DNA of 64,000 bases from Lysobacter stagni (lineage in GTDB: Bacteria > Pseudomonadota > Gammaproteobacteria > Xanthomonadales > Xanthomonadaceae), in contig NZ_JASGBI010000001.1 in NCBI RefSeq assembly GCF_030053425.1, positions 3,294,001 through 3,358,000 on the forward strand. Reading direction: 5' to 3'. The notes beneath the pieces were generated by a model. The model was not told where the DNA came from. It made no database searches and saw only the letters and a program-made list of their open reading frames with translations. Shown here piece after piece: positions 49,788 through 59,277 of this stretch. Position 1 is the first letter of the stretch. Each line of letters begins with the position of its first letter. A program made the position numbers and the translations under genes.

Positions 49788-51137
49788 TCAATCGTCGAAC
49801 GCAACCTCACCAAACAGATCATGCTCGTCGCTTCCCATGATCTCCACATCGACGAACTCACCCGGCTTGAGCCCGGCCATGAAACCGTTCTGGATCTGAA
49901 CCAGTCCGTCGATCTCCGGCGCATCCGCCATCGAGCGTGCGATGGCCAGTTCACCGTCAAGCGCGTCGACCAGGCAGCGCTGCGTCGTGCCGACCTTGGC
50001 TTCCAGCTTCGCCGCGGAGATGTCCGCCTGGCGCTCCATGAAGCGCGCCAGGCGCTCCTGCTTCACGTCTTCCGGCACGGCGTCCGGCAGCGCGTTGGCC
50101 GTGGCGCCGTCCACCGGCGAATAGGCGAACGCACCCACGCGGTCCAGCTGCGCTTCGTCGAGGAAGTCGAGCAGCTCCTCGAACTCGGCTTCCGTTTCGC
50201 CCGGGAAACCGACGATGAACGTGGAGCGGATCGCGATGTCCGGTGCGATCGAACGCCAGCGCTGGACGCGTTCCAGCGTCTTGTCGACCGCGCCGGGGCG
50301 CTTCATCAGCTTGAGCACGCGCGGGCTGGCGTGCTGGAACGGAATGTCCAGGTACGGCAGCAGCTTCGGCATGCCATTGGCGCCGGTTTCCGCCATCAGC
50401 GGAATGATGTCGTCCACGTGCGGATACGGGTAGACGTAGTGCAGACGCGTCCAGATGCCCAGTTCCGACAGGCCTTCGCACAGCGCCTTCATGCGCGTGG
50501 CGTACTCGCGGCCGCGCCAGGTGCGCGGGGCGTACTTCACGTCGACGCCGTAGGCGGAGGTGTCCTGCGAGATGACCAGCAGCTCCTTCACGCCGCCCAT
50601 GGCGAGCTTCTCGGCTTCGCGCAGGACGTCGTCGACGGGACGCGACACGAGGTCGCCACGCATCGACGGAATGATGCAGAAGCTGCAGCGGTGATTGCAG
50701 CCTTCGGAGATCTTCAGGTACGCGTAATGCTTCGGCGTGAGCTTGATGCCGGTGTCCGGCACCAGGTCCAGAAAGGGGTCGTGCTTCGGCGGCAGCGCCG
50801 CATGCACGGCGGTCATCACGCTGCCGTAGTCCTGCGGGCCGCTGATGGACAGCACTCCCGGATGCGCCTGGCGGATCTGCTCGGGCTTCTTGCCCAGGCA
50901 GCCGGTGACGATGACCTTGCCGTTCTCCGCGATCGCCTCGCCGATGGCGTCCAACGACTCGGTCACGGCCGAATCGATGAAACCGCAGGTGTTGACCACC
51001 ACCACGTCGGCATCGTCGTAGGTCTGGACGATGTCGTACCCCTCCACGCGCAGCTGGGTGAGGATGCGTTCGGAATCGACGAGCGCCTTCGGGCAACCGA
51101 GGCTGACGAAACCGACTTTTGGATTGGCAAGGGACAT
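49788..51137 (-). CDS. rimO: Ribosomal protein S12 methylthiotransferase RimO
   Basis: RimO adds a methylthio group to Asp88 of S12 using two [4Fe-4S] clusters and SAM. With the ATG at 51137 ([20 protein letters not shown]) the product is 449 residues. The N-terminal UPF0004 domain supplies C15, C51 and C80; the radical-SAM motif is C147/C151/C154 in GCNHRCSFC; a TRAM domain ends the protein. [12 protein letters not shown] is RimO-specific against MiaB. It stands alone, 142 bases from the divergent dienelactone hydrolase gene. Confidence 0.96.
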   Translation of the reverse strand: MSLANPKVGFVSLGCPKALVDSERILTQLRVEGYDIVQTYDDADVVVVNTCGFIDSAVTESLDAIGEAIAENGKVIVTGCLGKKPEQIRQAHPGVLSISGPQDYGSVMTAVHAALPPKHDPFLDLVPDTGIKLTPKHYAYLKISEGCNHRCSFCIIPSMRGDLVSRPVDDVLREAEKLAMGGVKELLVISQDTSAYGVDVKYAPRTWRGREYATRMKALCEGLSELGIWTRLHYVYPYPHVDDIIPLMAETGANGMPKLLPYLDIPFQHASPRVLKLMKRPGAVDKTLERVQRWRSIAPDIAIRSTFIVGFPGETEAEFEELLDFLDEAQLDRVGAFAYSPVDGATANALPDAVPEDVKQERLARFMERQADISAAKLEAKVGTTQRCLVDALDGELAIARSMADAPEIDGLVQIQNGFMAGLKPGEFVDVEIMGSDEHDLFGEVAFDD

Positions 51138-51279
51138 GGAGGGATCGCTGTGGGACGTGAACGCGGAACAGGCGCACCGGCCATCCATCGGGACGGCAAT
51201 CGGCGCGCGTGAGGGCTGCGGATTATACCGTCGGGGCTAGAATCGACCTGCCCCATCCCCCATTCAAACTGAACAGACC

Positions 51280-51948
51280 ATGGCCCACTGGATCGATCTG
51301 GACACTCCGCACGGCCCTGTCCGCGCCTGGCGCGCCGATCCGGGTGGCCCGTCGCACGGCGCGGTGATCGTGCTGCAGGAGATCTTCGGCGCCAATGCGC
51401 ACATCCGCGCCGTCGCCGAGCGCTTCGCGGCGGCGGGATTCGTCGCCCTGGCACCGGCGCTGTACGACCCCGTCGCACCGGGCCTGGAGCTGGGTTACAG
51501 CGAGGCCGACACACAGCGTGGCGTGGCGCTGCGCAACGAACTTGGCTTCGACCGCGCGGTGGACATCGTGTCGTCCGCGTTGGACGAACTGCATCGCGAA
51601 GGCCTGCGCGTGGGCGCGGTGGGGTTCTGCTGGGGCGGCAGCGTCGCCTTCCTCGCCAACACCCGCCTGGGACTGCCGGCGGTGTCGTACTACGGCGCAC
51701 GCACGCTGCCGTTCCTGGATGAAACGCTGCGCGCGCCGATGATGTTCCACTTCGGCCAGACCGATGCCAGCATTCCCGCCGAGGTGGTCGAACAGCATCG
51801 CCAGAAGCAGTCCCACGCCACGATTCACGTCTATCCAGACGCGGGACACGCGTTCAACCGCGACGTGGACAACCACGTCCACGACCCGGCCGCGGCGGAA
51901 CTCGCCTGGGGCCGTACGCTCGATTTCCTCGAGGAGAATCTGCGATGA
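51280..51948 (+). CDS. Dienelactone hydrolase family protein
   Basis: The 222-residue alpha/beta hydrolase has the family's catalytic Cys117 in [14 protein letters not shown], an Asp in FGQTDASIP and a His in [11 protein letters not shown]. Known members open dienelactones in chloroaromatic breakdown, but many are general carboxylesterases; no aromatic catabolism genes are nearby. A TAGAAT -10-like box lies at 51238-51243, 37 bases before the ATG. Its stop overlaps the next start (ATGA), so it leads the run of genes up to 57329. Confidence 0.9.
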   Translation: MAHWIDLDTPHGPVRAWRADPGGPSHGAVIVLQEIFGANAHIRAVAERFAAAGFVALAPALYDPVAPGLELGYSEADTQRGVALRNELGFDRAVDIVSSALDELHREGLRVGAVGFCWGGSVAFLANTRLGLPAVSYYGARTLPFLDETLRAPMMFHFGQTDASIPAEVVEQHRQKQSHATIHVYPDAGHAFNRDVDNHVHDPAAAELAWGRTLDFLEENLR

Positions 51949-52373
51949 ACCGCGACGCCGCCCACGGCCCCTGGCAGCTGCATCCGCAGCTGGCGCAGGA
52001 CACGCACCCGGTCGCGCACCTGGGGTTGAGCGAGTTGCGCCTGATGGACGATGCCAACCACCCGTGGCTGATCCTCGTGCCGCGCGCCGCCGAGGCGATC
52101 GAACTGATCGACCTGGACGAAGCGCAGCAGACCAAGCTGGTGCAGGAGATCGGCGTCGCGTCGCGCGCGCTGCGCGAGGTGTTCAATCCATACAAGCTCA
52201 ACGTGGCCGCGCTGGGCAACGTGGTTTCGCAGTTGCACGTGCACGTGATCGCGCGCTTCCAGGACGACATCGCCTGGCCGCGTCCCGTCTGGGGCACGGC
52301 CACCGCTCAGCCGTACACGCCCGAAGCCCTCGTCACCCGCATCCGGCAGCTGCAGGACGCGCTGAAGCGGTGA
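51945..52373 (+). CDS. HIT-family hydrolase
   Basis: The 142-residue protein ends its core with the histidine triad in [35 protein letters not shown] and [10 protein letters not shown] are typical of the family. HIT proteins act on nucleoside phosphoramidates or dinucleotides; the substrate is not known here. It overlaps the dienelactone hydrolase gene by 4 bases and the following pxp gene by 4 bases, so all three are probably translated from one message. Confidence 0.9.
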   Translation: MNRDAAHGPWQLHPQLAQDTHPVAHLGLSELRLMDDANHPWLILVPRAAEAIELIDLDEAQQTKLVQEIGVASRALREVFNPYKLNVAALGNVVSQLHVHVIARFQDDIAWPRPVWGTATAQPYTPEALVTRIRQLQDALKR

Positions 52374-54031
52374 CCGCGCGGGACACCTGCGACATCGAAC
52401 CGCTGGCCGACGACGGTTGGCTGCTGCGCTTCGGCGAGCGCCTGGATCCCGATCTCAACGCACGCGTGCATGCGATGGCGGCGCGCATCCGGGCGCACGG
52501 CGCGCCGTGGCTGCGCGACCTGGTGCCCGCGTTCGCCAGCCTGGGCGTGTTCTTCGATCCCGCCTTCGACCCGGCGCGCGTACATGAAACGCTGCAGGCG
52601 CTGGCGGACGACGAGGCCGACGCCGGGTCCGCGCACGCGCGCGACGTCCGCACCGTCGAGATCCCGGTGGTCTACGGCGGCGAATCGGGCCCCGACCTCG
52701 AGTCGGCCGCCGCCGAACTTGGCCTGTCGTCGCAGCAGCTGGTCGAACGGCATAGCGCTGGCGACTACACGGTGGCGATGATCGGCTTCGCGCCCGGGTT
52801 TCCCTACCTCTCGGGCCTGGAGGCACCGCTTGCCCTGCCCAGGCTGGCGACGCCGCGTGCGCGGGTGGCGGCGGGCAGCGTCGCCATCGGTGGCGCGCAG
52901 ACCGGCATCTACCCGCGCGAGAGCCCGGGCGGTTGGCGCCTGCTGGGCCGCACCAGCCTTCCCCTCTTCGACCCCGCGCTGGATCCGCCCAGCCTCCTGC
53001 AGCCGGGCGATCGCGTGCGCTTCGTCGCGGTGGATTCCGCCGAGGCGCCACCGGCACCGACCGTCGCGAAAGGTCCGCGACCTTCCCGCGTAGTGCACGT
53101 GATCCGGCCCGGCCTGCTGACCACCGTGCAGGATGCCGGTCGCAGCGGTTGGCGCCATGTGGGCGTGGCGCATGCGGGCGCACTGGATGCGGACACCGCC
53201 GCACTGGCCAACCGGCTGGTTGGCAATGCGCCCGACGCTGCCGTTCTGGAGATGACCCTGCGCGGCCCGACGCTGCAGTTCGACACGCCGGTGCGCATCG
53301 CGCTGCTCGGCGCAGCGGTGTCGGCGCGATTCGACGGGGCGGCGGTCCCGATGGGGCGTCCGGTCGACCTGCCGGCCGGCACGCTCGAACTGGGTTCGGT
53401 GCGTGGCGGCGCGCGGGCGTGGCTCGCGATTGCGGGAGGCATCGCGGTGGCGACAGTGCTCGGCAGTCGCAGCACCGACCTTCGCGGCGGTTTCGGAGGA
53501 CTGGAGGGACGTGCGCTGACCGCTGGCGACACGCTGCCACTGGGCGATGCGCCCATTCCGAGCGGCGCGTTGCCGCGCGCCCCGGCGTGGTGGATCGATC
53601 CGATGCACGACGAATCCCTGCATGCGCCGATCCGCTACCTGCCCTCGGCGCACCCCGCGGCGTCAGCGCTTGCGCGGCGCAAGTGGCAGGTGAGCAACAG
53701 CAGCAACCGGCAGGGCCTGCGCCTGCAGGGCGAGGCCTTGCCCGCGCCACCGGCCGACGGCGTGTCCGAGCCGGTCGCGCCCGGCACGATCCAGTTGCCT
53801 CCGGACGGGCAGCCCATCCTGCTGCTGGCCGACGCCCAGACCGTGGGCGGCTACCCCAAGCTGGGCCATGTCATCGCCGCCGACCTGCCCCGCCTGGCGC
53901 AGTGCATTCCGGGACAGTGGCTGCACTTCGCGCCCTGCGACGCGGCCACCGCTCGTCGACTGGCTTGCGCAGCGCGTGCGCGGCTCGCCAGAATCGCGCT
54001 GATGATCGATGCGCGCCCCGCCACGGTCTGA
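52370..54031 (+). CDS. pxpBC: Fused 5-oxoprolinase subunits PxpB-PxpC (KipI-KipA)
   Basis: PxpB and PxpC work with PxpA to open 5-oxoproline (pyroglutamate) to glutamate with ATP. Here both are one 553-residue protein. Residues 1 to about 225 are the PxpB/KipI part ([40 protein letters not shown]); about 235-553 are the PxpC/KipA part ([60 protein letters not shown]). The linker is Pro/Ala-rich. The GTG start overlaps the HIT stop (GTGA). Related allophanate hydrolases share these folds, but the neighbouring pxpA and pcp favour 5-oxoproline. Confidence 0.93.
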   Translation: MTARDTCDIEPLADDGWLLRFGERLDPDLNARVHAMAARIRAHGAPWLRDLVPAFASLGVFFDPAFDPARVHETLQALADDEADAGSAHARDVRTVEIPVVYGGESGPDLESAAAELGLSSQQLVERHSAGDYTVAMIGFAPGFPYLSGLEAPLALPRLATPRARVAAGSVAIGGAQTGIYPRESPGGWRLLGRTSLPLFDPALDPPSLLQPGDRVRFVAVDSAEAPPAPTVAKGPRPSRVVHVIRPGLLTTVQDAGRSGWRHVGVAHAGALDADTAALANRLVGNAPDAAVLEMTLRGPTLQFDTPVRIALLGAAVSARFDGAAVPMGRPVDLPAGTLELGSVRGGARAWLAIAGGIAVATVLGSRSTDLRGGFGGLEGRALTAGDTLPLGDAPIPSGALPRAPAWWIDPMHDESLHAPIRYLPSAHPAASALARRKWQVSNSSNRQGLRLQGEALPAPPADGVSEPVAPGTIQLPPDGQPILLLADAQTVGGYPKLGHVIAADLPRLAQCIPGQWLHFAPCDAATARRLACAARARLARIALMIDARPATV

Positions 54032-54058
54032 ACCTTTCCACTCTCCAGACGGACACAC

Positions 54059-54223
54059 ATGAAATCCAACATCGTCGGCGCGCTGGTGCTGGTCGTGATC
54101 GGCACCCTGTTCCTGCTCAACAACCTCGGCTACACGGACATGAGCCTGGGCCGCCTGCTCATGACCTGGTGGCCGGCGATCCTGATCGTGGTCGGCCTGG
54201 GCATGCTGTTCAAGCGCGGCTGA
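54059..54223 (+). CDS. 54-residue two-helix membrane protein, LiaF/DUF5668-like
   Basis: This short open frame starts at ATG 54059 (MKSNIVGALVLVVIGTLFLL) and ends at 54223. It encodes two membrane helices, residues 4-22 and 35-51 (WWPAILIVVGLGMLF), joined by a loop NLGYTDMSLGRL. The pattern resembles the small LiaI/LiaF transmembrane domain (DUF5668). It is on the same strand between pxpBC (27-base gap) and pxpA (20-base gap), so it is probably in the same transcript. Function is unknown. Confidence 0.8.
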   Translation: MKSNIVGALVLVVIGTLFLLNNLGYTDMSLGRLLMTWWPAILIVVGLGMLFKRG

Positions 54224-54243
54224 GGCCGCGCTCCACGGACGCC

Positions 54244-54996
54244 GTGAACGCGCGCATCGATTTCAACTGCGACCTGGGCGAAGGCTGCGGCGACGATGCG
54301 GCCATCCTTCCGCTGGTGAGTTCGGCCAGCATCGCCTGCGGCGGACACGCAGGCGATGAGGAAACGATGCGTGCAACCCTGCGCCTGTGTCGCGCGCACG
54401 GCGTCGCCGCCGGCGCGCACCCGTCGTTCGAGGACCGCGAACACTTCGGGCGGCGCGCGTTGACGCTGCCGCCCGACGAGGTCGCGCGCATGGTGCGCGA
54501 ACAGGTGCTGCGCCTGTCCGCCATCGCGCGCGAGGAAGGCATCCGCCTGGCGCACGTCAAACCGCACGGCGCGCTCTACAACGTCGCCGCCGACGACCAC
54601 GGCGTCGCGGACGCCATCGCCGCGACCGTCGCACAGATCGACCCTTCACTGGTGTTGTTCGGCCTGTCCGGCTCGGCGCTCACGGACGCGGCTGCCGCGC
54701 ACGGTCTGCCGGTCGCGCATGAAGTATTCGCCGAACGCGGCTACGACGCGCGCGGCCGTCTGCTGCCGCGCGGCACGCCGGGGGCGGTGATCGAATCGCT
54801 GGCCGAAGCCATCGCACAGGTGCGCCGACTGGCCCTGCATGGCGAAGTCGTTGCCCACGGTGGGCGCGTGGTGCCACTGCGCGCCGACACGCTGTGCCTG
54901 CATGGCGACCGCCCCGACGCGGCCGCATTCGCGCGTGCGGTGCGCGAGGCGTTGCTGGCCGACGGCGTCGCCATCGCAGCGGTGACCGCGGCATGA
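54244..54996 (+). CDS. pxpA: 5-oxoprolinase subunit A (LamB/YcsF family)
   Basis: PxpA is the catalytic-core subunit of the three-part bacterial 5-oxoprolinase. The 250-residue product has the family start VNARIDFNCDLGEGCGDDAA, SIACGGHAGDEETM, GAHPSFEDREHFGRR and HVKPHGALYNVAA. The GTG at 54244 places the conserved IDFNCDLGEG at residue 5, as in the family. The stop overlaps the next gene's ATG. Confidence 0.96.
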   Translation: MNARIDFNCDLGEGCGDDAAILPLVSSASIACGGHAGDEETMRATLRLCRAHGVAAGAHPSFEDREHFGRRALTLPPDEVARMVREQVLRLSAIAREEGIRLAHVKPHGALYNVAADDHGVADAIAATVAQIDPSLVLFGLSGSALTDAAAAHGLPVAHEVFAERGYDARGRLLPRGTPGAVIESLAEAIAQVRRLALHGEVVAHGGRVVPLRADTLCLHGDRPDAAAFARAVREALLADGVAIAAVTAA

Positions 54997-55721
54997 GCGA
55001 TCCCATGAACTACTGGCCGCTGCTCGGCGTCGCCTGGGTCGTGGTCGGCTTCGTCCTGCGTGCCAACCCGGTGATCGTGGTGGTCAGCGCGGGCCTCGTC
55101 AGCGGGTTGCTGGCGGGCAAGTCGATTGGCGAGCTGCTGGCATTGCTGGGCGAGAGCTTCGTATCCAACCGCGCGCTGCTGATGTTCGCGATGACGCTGC
55201 CGACGATTGGCCTGCTTGAACGTGCCGGCCTGCGCGAGCACGCGCTGCGCTGGATCGCGCAGTGGCGCGGGCTGACGCTGACGCGACTGCTGGCCGGGTA
55301 CCTGGCCGTGCGGCAGGGGCTGAGCATGCTCGGCCTGATCGACATCGCCGGACACGCGCAGACGGTGCGCCCGCTGCTGGCGCCGATGGCGGAGTCGGCC
55401 GCAGCCAGGCCGCATGGCGAGGTGTCGCGCGAGGACCGGCAGAAAGTGCATGCACTGGCGGCTGCCACCGACAACGTCGGTCGCTTCTTTGGCGAAGACG
55501 TATTCCTTGCCTTCGGCGCGGTGCTGCTGATCCAGGGCTTCTACGCGCAGCACGGCATCGTGCTGGAACCGCTGCAGATCGCGCTGTGGGCCCTTCCCAC
55601 CGCCATCGCGGCGTTCGTGATCCATGCGGTGCGCATCGTCGTGTTCCAGCGACGGCTCGATCGTCGCACCGCGTCGGCGATCGCCGGCACCGACCCGGAG
55701 CGTGCCGATGCTGTCGATTGA
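54993..55721 (+). CDS. DUF969 membrane protein
   Basis: The 242-residue protein has about five membrane helices and the DUF969 core (PLLGVAWVVVGFVLRANPVI, LTRLLAGYLAVRQGLSMLGL, DNVGRFFGEDVFLAFGAVLL). DUF969 and DUF979 are nearly always adjacent and in several bacteria lie next to pcp; a joint transporter role for pyroglutamate has been suggested from that context and is inference here. Its ATG overlaps the pxpA stop; its end overlaps the DUF979 start by 14 bases. Confidence 0.9.
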   Translation: MSDPMNYWPLLGVAWVVVGFVLRANPVIVVVSAGLVSGLLAGKSIGELLALLGESFVSNRALLMFAMTLPTIGLLERAGLREHALRWIAQWRGLTLTRLLAGYLAVRQGLSMLGLIDIAGHAQTVRPLLAPMAESAAARPHGEVSREDRQKVHALAAATDNVGRFFGEDVFLAFGAVLLIQGFYAQHGIVLEPLQIALWALPTAIAAFVIHAVRIVVFQRRLDRRTASAIAGTDPERADAVD

Positions 55722-56673
55722 GCACTTCTACTGGCTGATGGCGCTGTTCCTGCTGTACGCAGGATGGCGCAACCTGCGTGATCGCCGGTTCGCGCATGCG
55801 GCGTTCTGGGGTTTGCTGGCGGCACTCTTCGCCGCAGGCAAACCCATCCTCGATGCATCCAAGGCCGGGCACGCCCTGCCCTCGCAACTGGCCGGCGTCG
55901 CCGTGATCGCCCTCGCACTGCTCGCCACGCGCATGCGCCGCGAGCACATCGACGAAGCGCCGGAGGCGCAGCGCCTTGCCTCCGCGCAACGCCTGGGGCA
56001 TCGGCTGTTCTGGCCGGCGTTGCTGATTCCGCTGGTGACGGTCGCGATCGTGCTGTTCGGGCCGAAGCTCGCAATTGGCGGCGCACCGGTGTTCGGCGAA
56101 GGCAGCATCACGCTCATCGGGCTGGCGCTGGCCTGCGTGCTGGCGACGTTCGCCGCGGTACTGGTCACACGCGAGCGGCCGGTCGTGGCACTGGGCGAAG
56201 GGCGTCGCCTGCTCGACACCATGGGCTGGGCCGCGCTGTTGCCTCTGGTGCTGGCGACCCTGGGCGGCGTGTTTGCCGCCAGCGGCGTGGGCGAAGCGGT
56301 GGCATCGCTGGTGTCGGCTGTGATCCCCGCCGACAACCGGCTGGCCTGCGTGCTCGCCTACGGGCTGGGCATGGTGGTGTTCACCATGATCATGGGCAAC
56401 GCGTTCGCCGCGTTTCCGGTAATGACCGCCGGCATCGGATTGCCGTTGCTGATCCAGCAGCACGGCGCGGCCCCCGCGATCCTCGGCTCACTCGGCATGC
56501 TCACCGGCTACTGCGGCACGCTGATGACGCCCATGGCGGCGAACTTCAATCTCGTTCCGGCGGCACTGCTGGAGCTGGACGATCCCAACGCAGTGATCCG
56601 CGCGCAGCTGCCGACGGCCATACCGCTGCTGCTGGTGAACCTGGTGCTGATGTACTGGCTGGCCTTCCGATGA
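55708..56673 (+). CDS. DUF979 membrane protein
   Basis: The 321-residue protein has about nine membrane helices ([60 protein letters not shown]), the DUF979 pattern. I use the ATG at 55708; a longer in-frame start inside the previous gene is not credible. The last segment includes [17 protein letters not shown], reminiscent of transporter re-entrant loops. It overlaps pcp (ATGA). Confidence 0.9.
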   Translation: MLSIEHFYWLMALFLLYAGWRNLRDRRFAHAAFWGLLAALFAAGKPILDASKAGHALPSQLAGVAVIALALLATRMRREHIDEAPEAQRLASAQRLGHRLFWPALLIPLVTVAIVLFGPKLAIGGAPVFGEGSITLIGLALACVLATFAAVLVTRERPVVALGEGRRLLDTMGWAALLPLVLATLGGVFAASGVGEAVASLVSAVIPADNRLACVLAYGLGMVVFTMIMGNAFAAFPVMTAGIGLPLLIQQHGAAPAILGSLGMLTGYCGTLMTPMAANFNLVPAALLELDDPNAVIRAQLPTAIPLLLVNLVLMYWLAFR

Positions 56674-57329
56674 GCGAGATGCCGAACCGCACCGTGCTGC
56701 TCACCGGTTTCGCGCCCTTCGGCGGCGAGACCTGCAATCCCAGCTGGGACGCGGTGCAGGCGCTCGACGGGGAAACGATCGAAGGCCATCGCATCGTCGC
56801 GCGGTGGCTGCCGGTGGAGTTCGGCGCGTCGCTGGTCGCGCTGCGTCAGGCGATCCACGAACTCGCGCCATCGCTGGTGATCTGCGTCGGCCAGGCGGGC
56901 GGACGCGCGCAGATCTCGCTGGAGCGCGTGGCCATCAACGTGGACGACGCGCGCATCCCCGACAACACGGGCGCGCAACCGGTGGACGAACCGATCGCGC
57001 AGGACGGCCCCGCCGCGTACTTCACCGGCCTTCCGATCAAGGCCATGCTGGCCGCGCTGCGTGCGGCGGGCATTCCCGCGGAGATCTCGCAGACGGCCGG
57101 CACCTACGTCTGCAACCACGTCTTCTACGGGCTGATGCACGCGCTGCGGAATGTGCCGGCCGTCCGGGGCGGATTCGTCCACATTCCGTATGCTCCCGCG
57201 CAGGCCGCGCTGCATCCGGGTGCGCCCAGCCTGCCTCCGTCGGTGGTCAGCGACGGGCTGCGCCTGGCAGTGGCCGTTGCATTGACCGTCGAACGCGACG
57301 CCCGCATCGCCGCGGGCGCCACGCACTGA
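56670..57329 (+). CDS. pcp: Pyrrolidone-carboxylate peptidase
   Basis: This C15 cysteine peptidase removes N-terminal pyroglutamate from peptides. The 219-residue product has the full triad: Glu85 in [10 protein letters not shown], Cys148 in [11 protein letters not shown] and His171 in FVHIPYAP, with [17 protein letters not shown] at the start. Together with pxpBC and pxpA it completes a release-and-open route for pyroglutamate. A second ATG at 56679 is possible. Confidence 0.96.
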   Translation: MSEMPNRTVLLTGFAPFGGETCNPSWDAVQALDGETIEGHRIVARWLPVEFGASLVALRQAIHELAPSLVICVGQAGGRAQISLERVAINVDDARIPDNTGAQPVDEPIAQDGPAAYFTGLPIKAMLAALRAAGIPAEISQTAGTYVCNHVFYGLMHALRNVPAVRGGFVHIPYAPAQAALHPGAPSLPPSVVSDGLRLAVAVALTVERDARIAAGATH

Positions 57330-57355
57330 ACAAACGCATCAACAGGGGATTCCAC

Positions 57356-57649
57356 ATGCGCAGGATTTTCGCCGCCGCACTCGTTGCGGCCTTGCTCGTA
57401 CCCGCCGTCGCCATGGCGGCATCGCAATCGCATTACGACAAGAAGGCGGCGGCCGTGGCCAGCGAAGGCCAGCGGACCGTCAGCATCTACGTCGACGTCG
57501 ACCTGGGCGCCCGCAAGAGCGGCTCGGCGGACGAGCTCAACCAGTCGCACCGTGCGTTCAACGCGAACGGCTACGACGTCGTCAGCGTTGTCGGCTACAC
57601 CGAGAACGGCGACCTGCAGGGGTTCTTCGTGACGTACGTGCGGCGCTGA
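57356..57649 (+). CDS. Small secreted protein of unknown function
   Basis: The 97-residue product begins with a signal peptide (MRRIFAAALVAALLVPAVAM, cleavage after AMA). The mature part (KAAAVASEGQRTVSIYVDVD, GYDVVSVVGYTENGDLQGFF) looks like a small beta-rich domain. I recognise no family. It is 26 bases after pcp on the same strand and ends at a hairpin, so it may be the last gene of the operon. Confidence 0.75.
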   Translation: MRRIFAAALVAALLVPAVAMAASQSHYDKKAAAVASEGQRTVSIYVDVDLGARKSGSADELNQSHRAFNANGYDVVSVVGYTENGDLQGFFVTYVRR

Positions 57650-57663
57650 TTGATACGAATGCA

Positions 57664-57685
57664 AAGGCCGCCCAGCGGCGGCCTT
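57664..57685. terminator. Bidirectional hairpin after the small secreted protein
   Basis: AAGGCCGCC and GGCGGCCTT form a 9-bp perfect stem with a 4-base loop in the 61-base gap between convergent stop codons. It would end the pxp/pcp transcript and the opposing M48 gene. Confidence 0.7.
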
Positions 57686-57710
57686 GCATCGCAGCCCACG
57701 GCGGACGGGA

Positions 57711-58484
57711 TCACTTCTTCCGGGCGATGTACTGCTGCAGGTGCTTGATCCGTTCCGGCGAAGACGGATGATCGTCGAAGAACCCGGTCTTGCTCGCGCC
57801 GCCCTTCTCGGACAGCACCTGCATCGCGCGCACCGCGCCCTGCGGATCGAGCTTGTGCCGGCGCAGGAAGTCCACGCCGTACTCGTCCGCCTGCGTCTCG
57901 TTGGCGCGGCTGAACTTCGCGTTGAGCGCCGCTTCGCCGATCGCACCGACGTCCGAAGCGGCCAGCGAACCCACGGTTCCTCCCATCGCCGTGGCGCCGG
58001 TACGTGCGGCGCTGGCCAGGTAGGCGGCGCGGTAGTGGTCCTTGCTGTGGCCGTGCCTGACGTGCCCGATCTCGTGACCGACCACCGACATGAGCTCGGC
58101 ATCGCCCATCGCGTCCATCAAGCCGGCGAACACGCGCACCGAACCATCAGGCGCGGCGAAGGCGTTGATGTCCTTTACAAGGTAAACCTTGAAATTCAGC
58201 GCCAGCCCGTCCTCACGCTGCATGCCCTGGGTGAGCCTGGCCAGGCGCTTGGCGTAGGCGTTGTCGGCCGGTGCGACCGGGTTTTCCCGGTCCATCTTCG
58301 CCACCGACTCCGCGCCCAGCTGCGCGACCTGTGCATCGGTGATGCTGATTCCCTGCAGCGCCTGGGAACCGGCCTTCTGCAGGTTCTGGTTGCCGAGCAG
58401 GTCGGCGAGCTTGCCGGCGTGGGCCGCGCCGGCCAGGCCCAGTGCACAGGCCAGCGCGACGATGCACGGCGTCGTCTTGTTCAT
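57711..58484 (-). CDS. M48-family metalloprotease, secreted
   Basis: The 257-residue protein has a signal peptide (CIVALACALGLAGAAHA) and the zinc motif H137-E138-x-x-H141 in SVVGHEIGHVRHGH, with the third ligand probably Glu196 in ANETQADEYGVDFL. It resembles the periplasmic M48 proteases LoiP/YcaL/BepA but lacks a BepA TPR region; the N-terminus (GKLADLLGNQNLQKAGSQAL) is not a lipobox. A quality-control role is inference from the family. Confidence 0.9.
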   Translation of the reverse strand: MNKTTPCIVALACALGLAGAAHAGKLADLLGNQNLQKAGSQALQGISITDAQVAQLGAESVAKMDRENPVAPADNAYAKRLARLTQGMQREDGLALNFKVYLVKDINAFAAPDGSVRVFAGLMDAMGDAELMSVVGHEIGHVRHGHSKDHYRAAYLASAARTGATAMGGTVGSLAASDVGAIGEAALNAKFSRANETQADEYGVDFLRRHKLDPQGAVRAMQVLSEKGGASKTGFFDDHPSSPERIKHLQQYIARKK

Positions 58485-58620
58485 GGTTCCGCTCCTTCGT
58501 ATGCGCGATTGCACCCGGCCGATTGTGGCGACCGTGATGCATCGGCTCCCATCAGACAATTTCGAAGTCGCGACCGGCGCACGCGCAATCGAGCGGGCAA
58601 CCGGACACGAGGGGGTGCGG

Positions 58621-59190
58621 TCAGGTCCGCGGCAGCGTGACGCCCGTTTGCCCCTGGTACTTGCCGCCACGGTCCTTGTACGAGGTCTCGCAGACTTCGT
58701 CGGACTGGAAGAACAGCATCTGCGCCACGCCTTCATTGGCGTAGATGCGCGCCGGCAGCGGCGTGGTGTTGCTGAACTCCAGCGTGACGTGGCCTTCCCA
58801 CTCCGGCTCCAGCGGCGTCACGTTGACGATGATGCCGCAGCGCGCGTAGGTGCTCTTGCCCAGGCACACCACCAGCGTGTCGCGCGGGATGCGGAAGTAC
58901 TCCACCGTGCGCGCCAGTGCGAAGGAATTGGGCGGGATGATGCACACATCGCTTTCGATGTCGACGAAGCTGCCGCTGTCGAAGTGCTTCGGATCGACGA
59001 TGGTGGAGTTGATGTTGGTGAAGACCTTGAACTCGCGCGAGCAGCGCACGTCGTAGCCGTAGCTGGAGGTGCCGTAGCTGACGATGCGGTGGCCGTCGGC
59101 GGCGGTCTTGACCTGACCCGGCTCGAACGGCTCGATCATGCCGTGCTGTTCGGCCATGCGACGGATCCAACGATCGGACTTGATGCTCAT
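58621..59190 (-). CDS. dcd: dCTP deaminase
   Basis: Dcd deaminates dCTP to dUTP for thymidylate synthesis. The 189-residue product has [36 protein letters not shown] and the catalytic Glu in [16 protein letters not shown], and the C-terminal [12 protein letters not shown]. Length and motifs match the monofunctional gammaproteobacterial type. It lies 87 bases after the Mrp gene on the same strand. Confidence 0.97.
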   Translation of the reverse strand: MSIKSDRWIRRMAEQHGMIEPFEPGQVKTAADGHRIVSYGTSSYGYDVRCSREFKVFTNINSTIVDPKHFDSGSFVDIESDVCIIPPNSFALARTVEYFRIPRDTLVVCLGKSTYARCGIIVNVTPLEPEWEGHVTLEFSNTTPLPARIYANEGVAQMLFFQSDEVCETSYKDRGGKYQGQTGVTLPRT

Positions 59191-59277
59191 GCGGCAGGAA
59201 GGGCCTTGGGTGCGGGAAGGTCGATTGTAGAGGCTTGCGGCGGCCGGGCGGACCCGGTGCGGCTCACCGCGGCGCGT

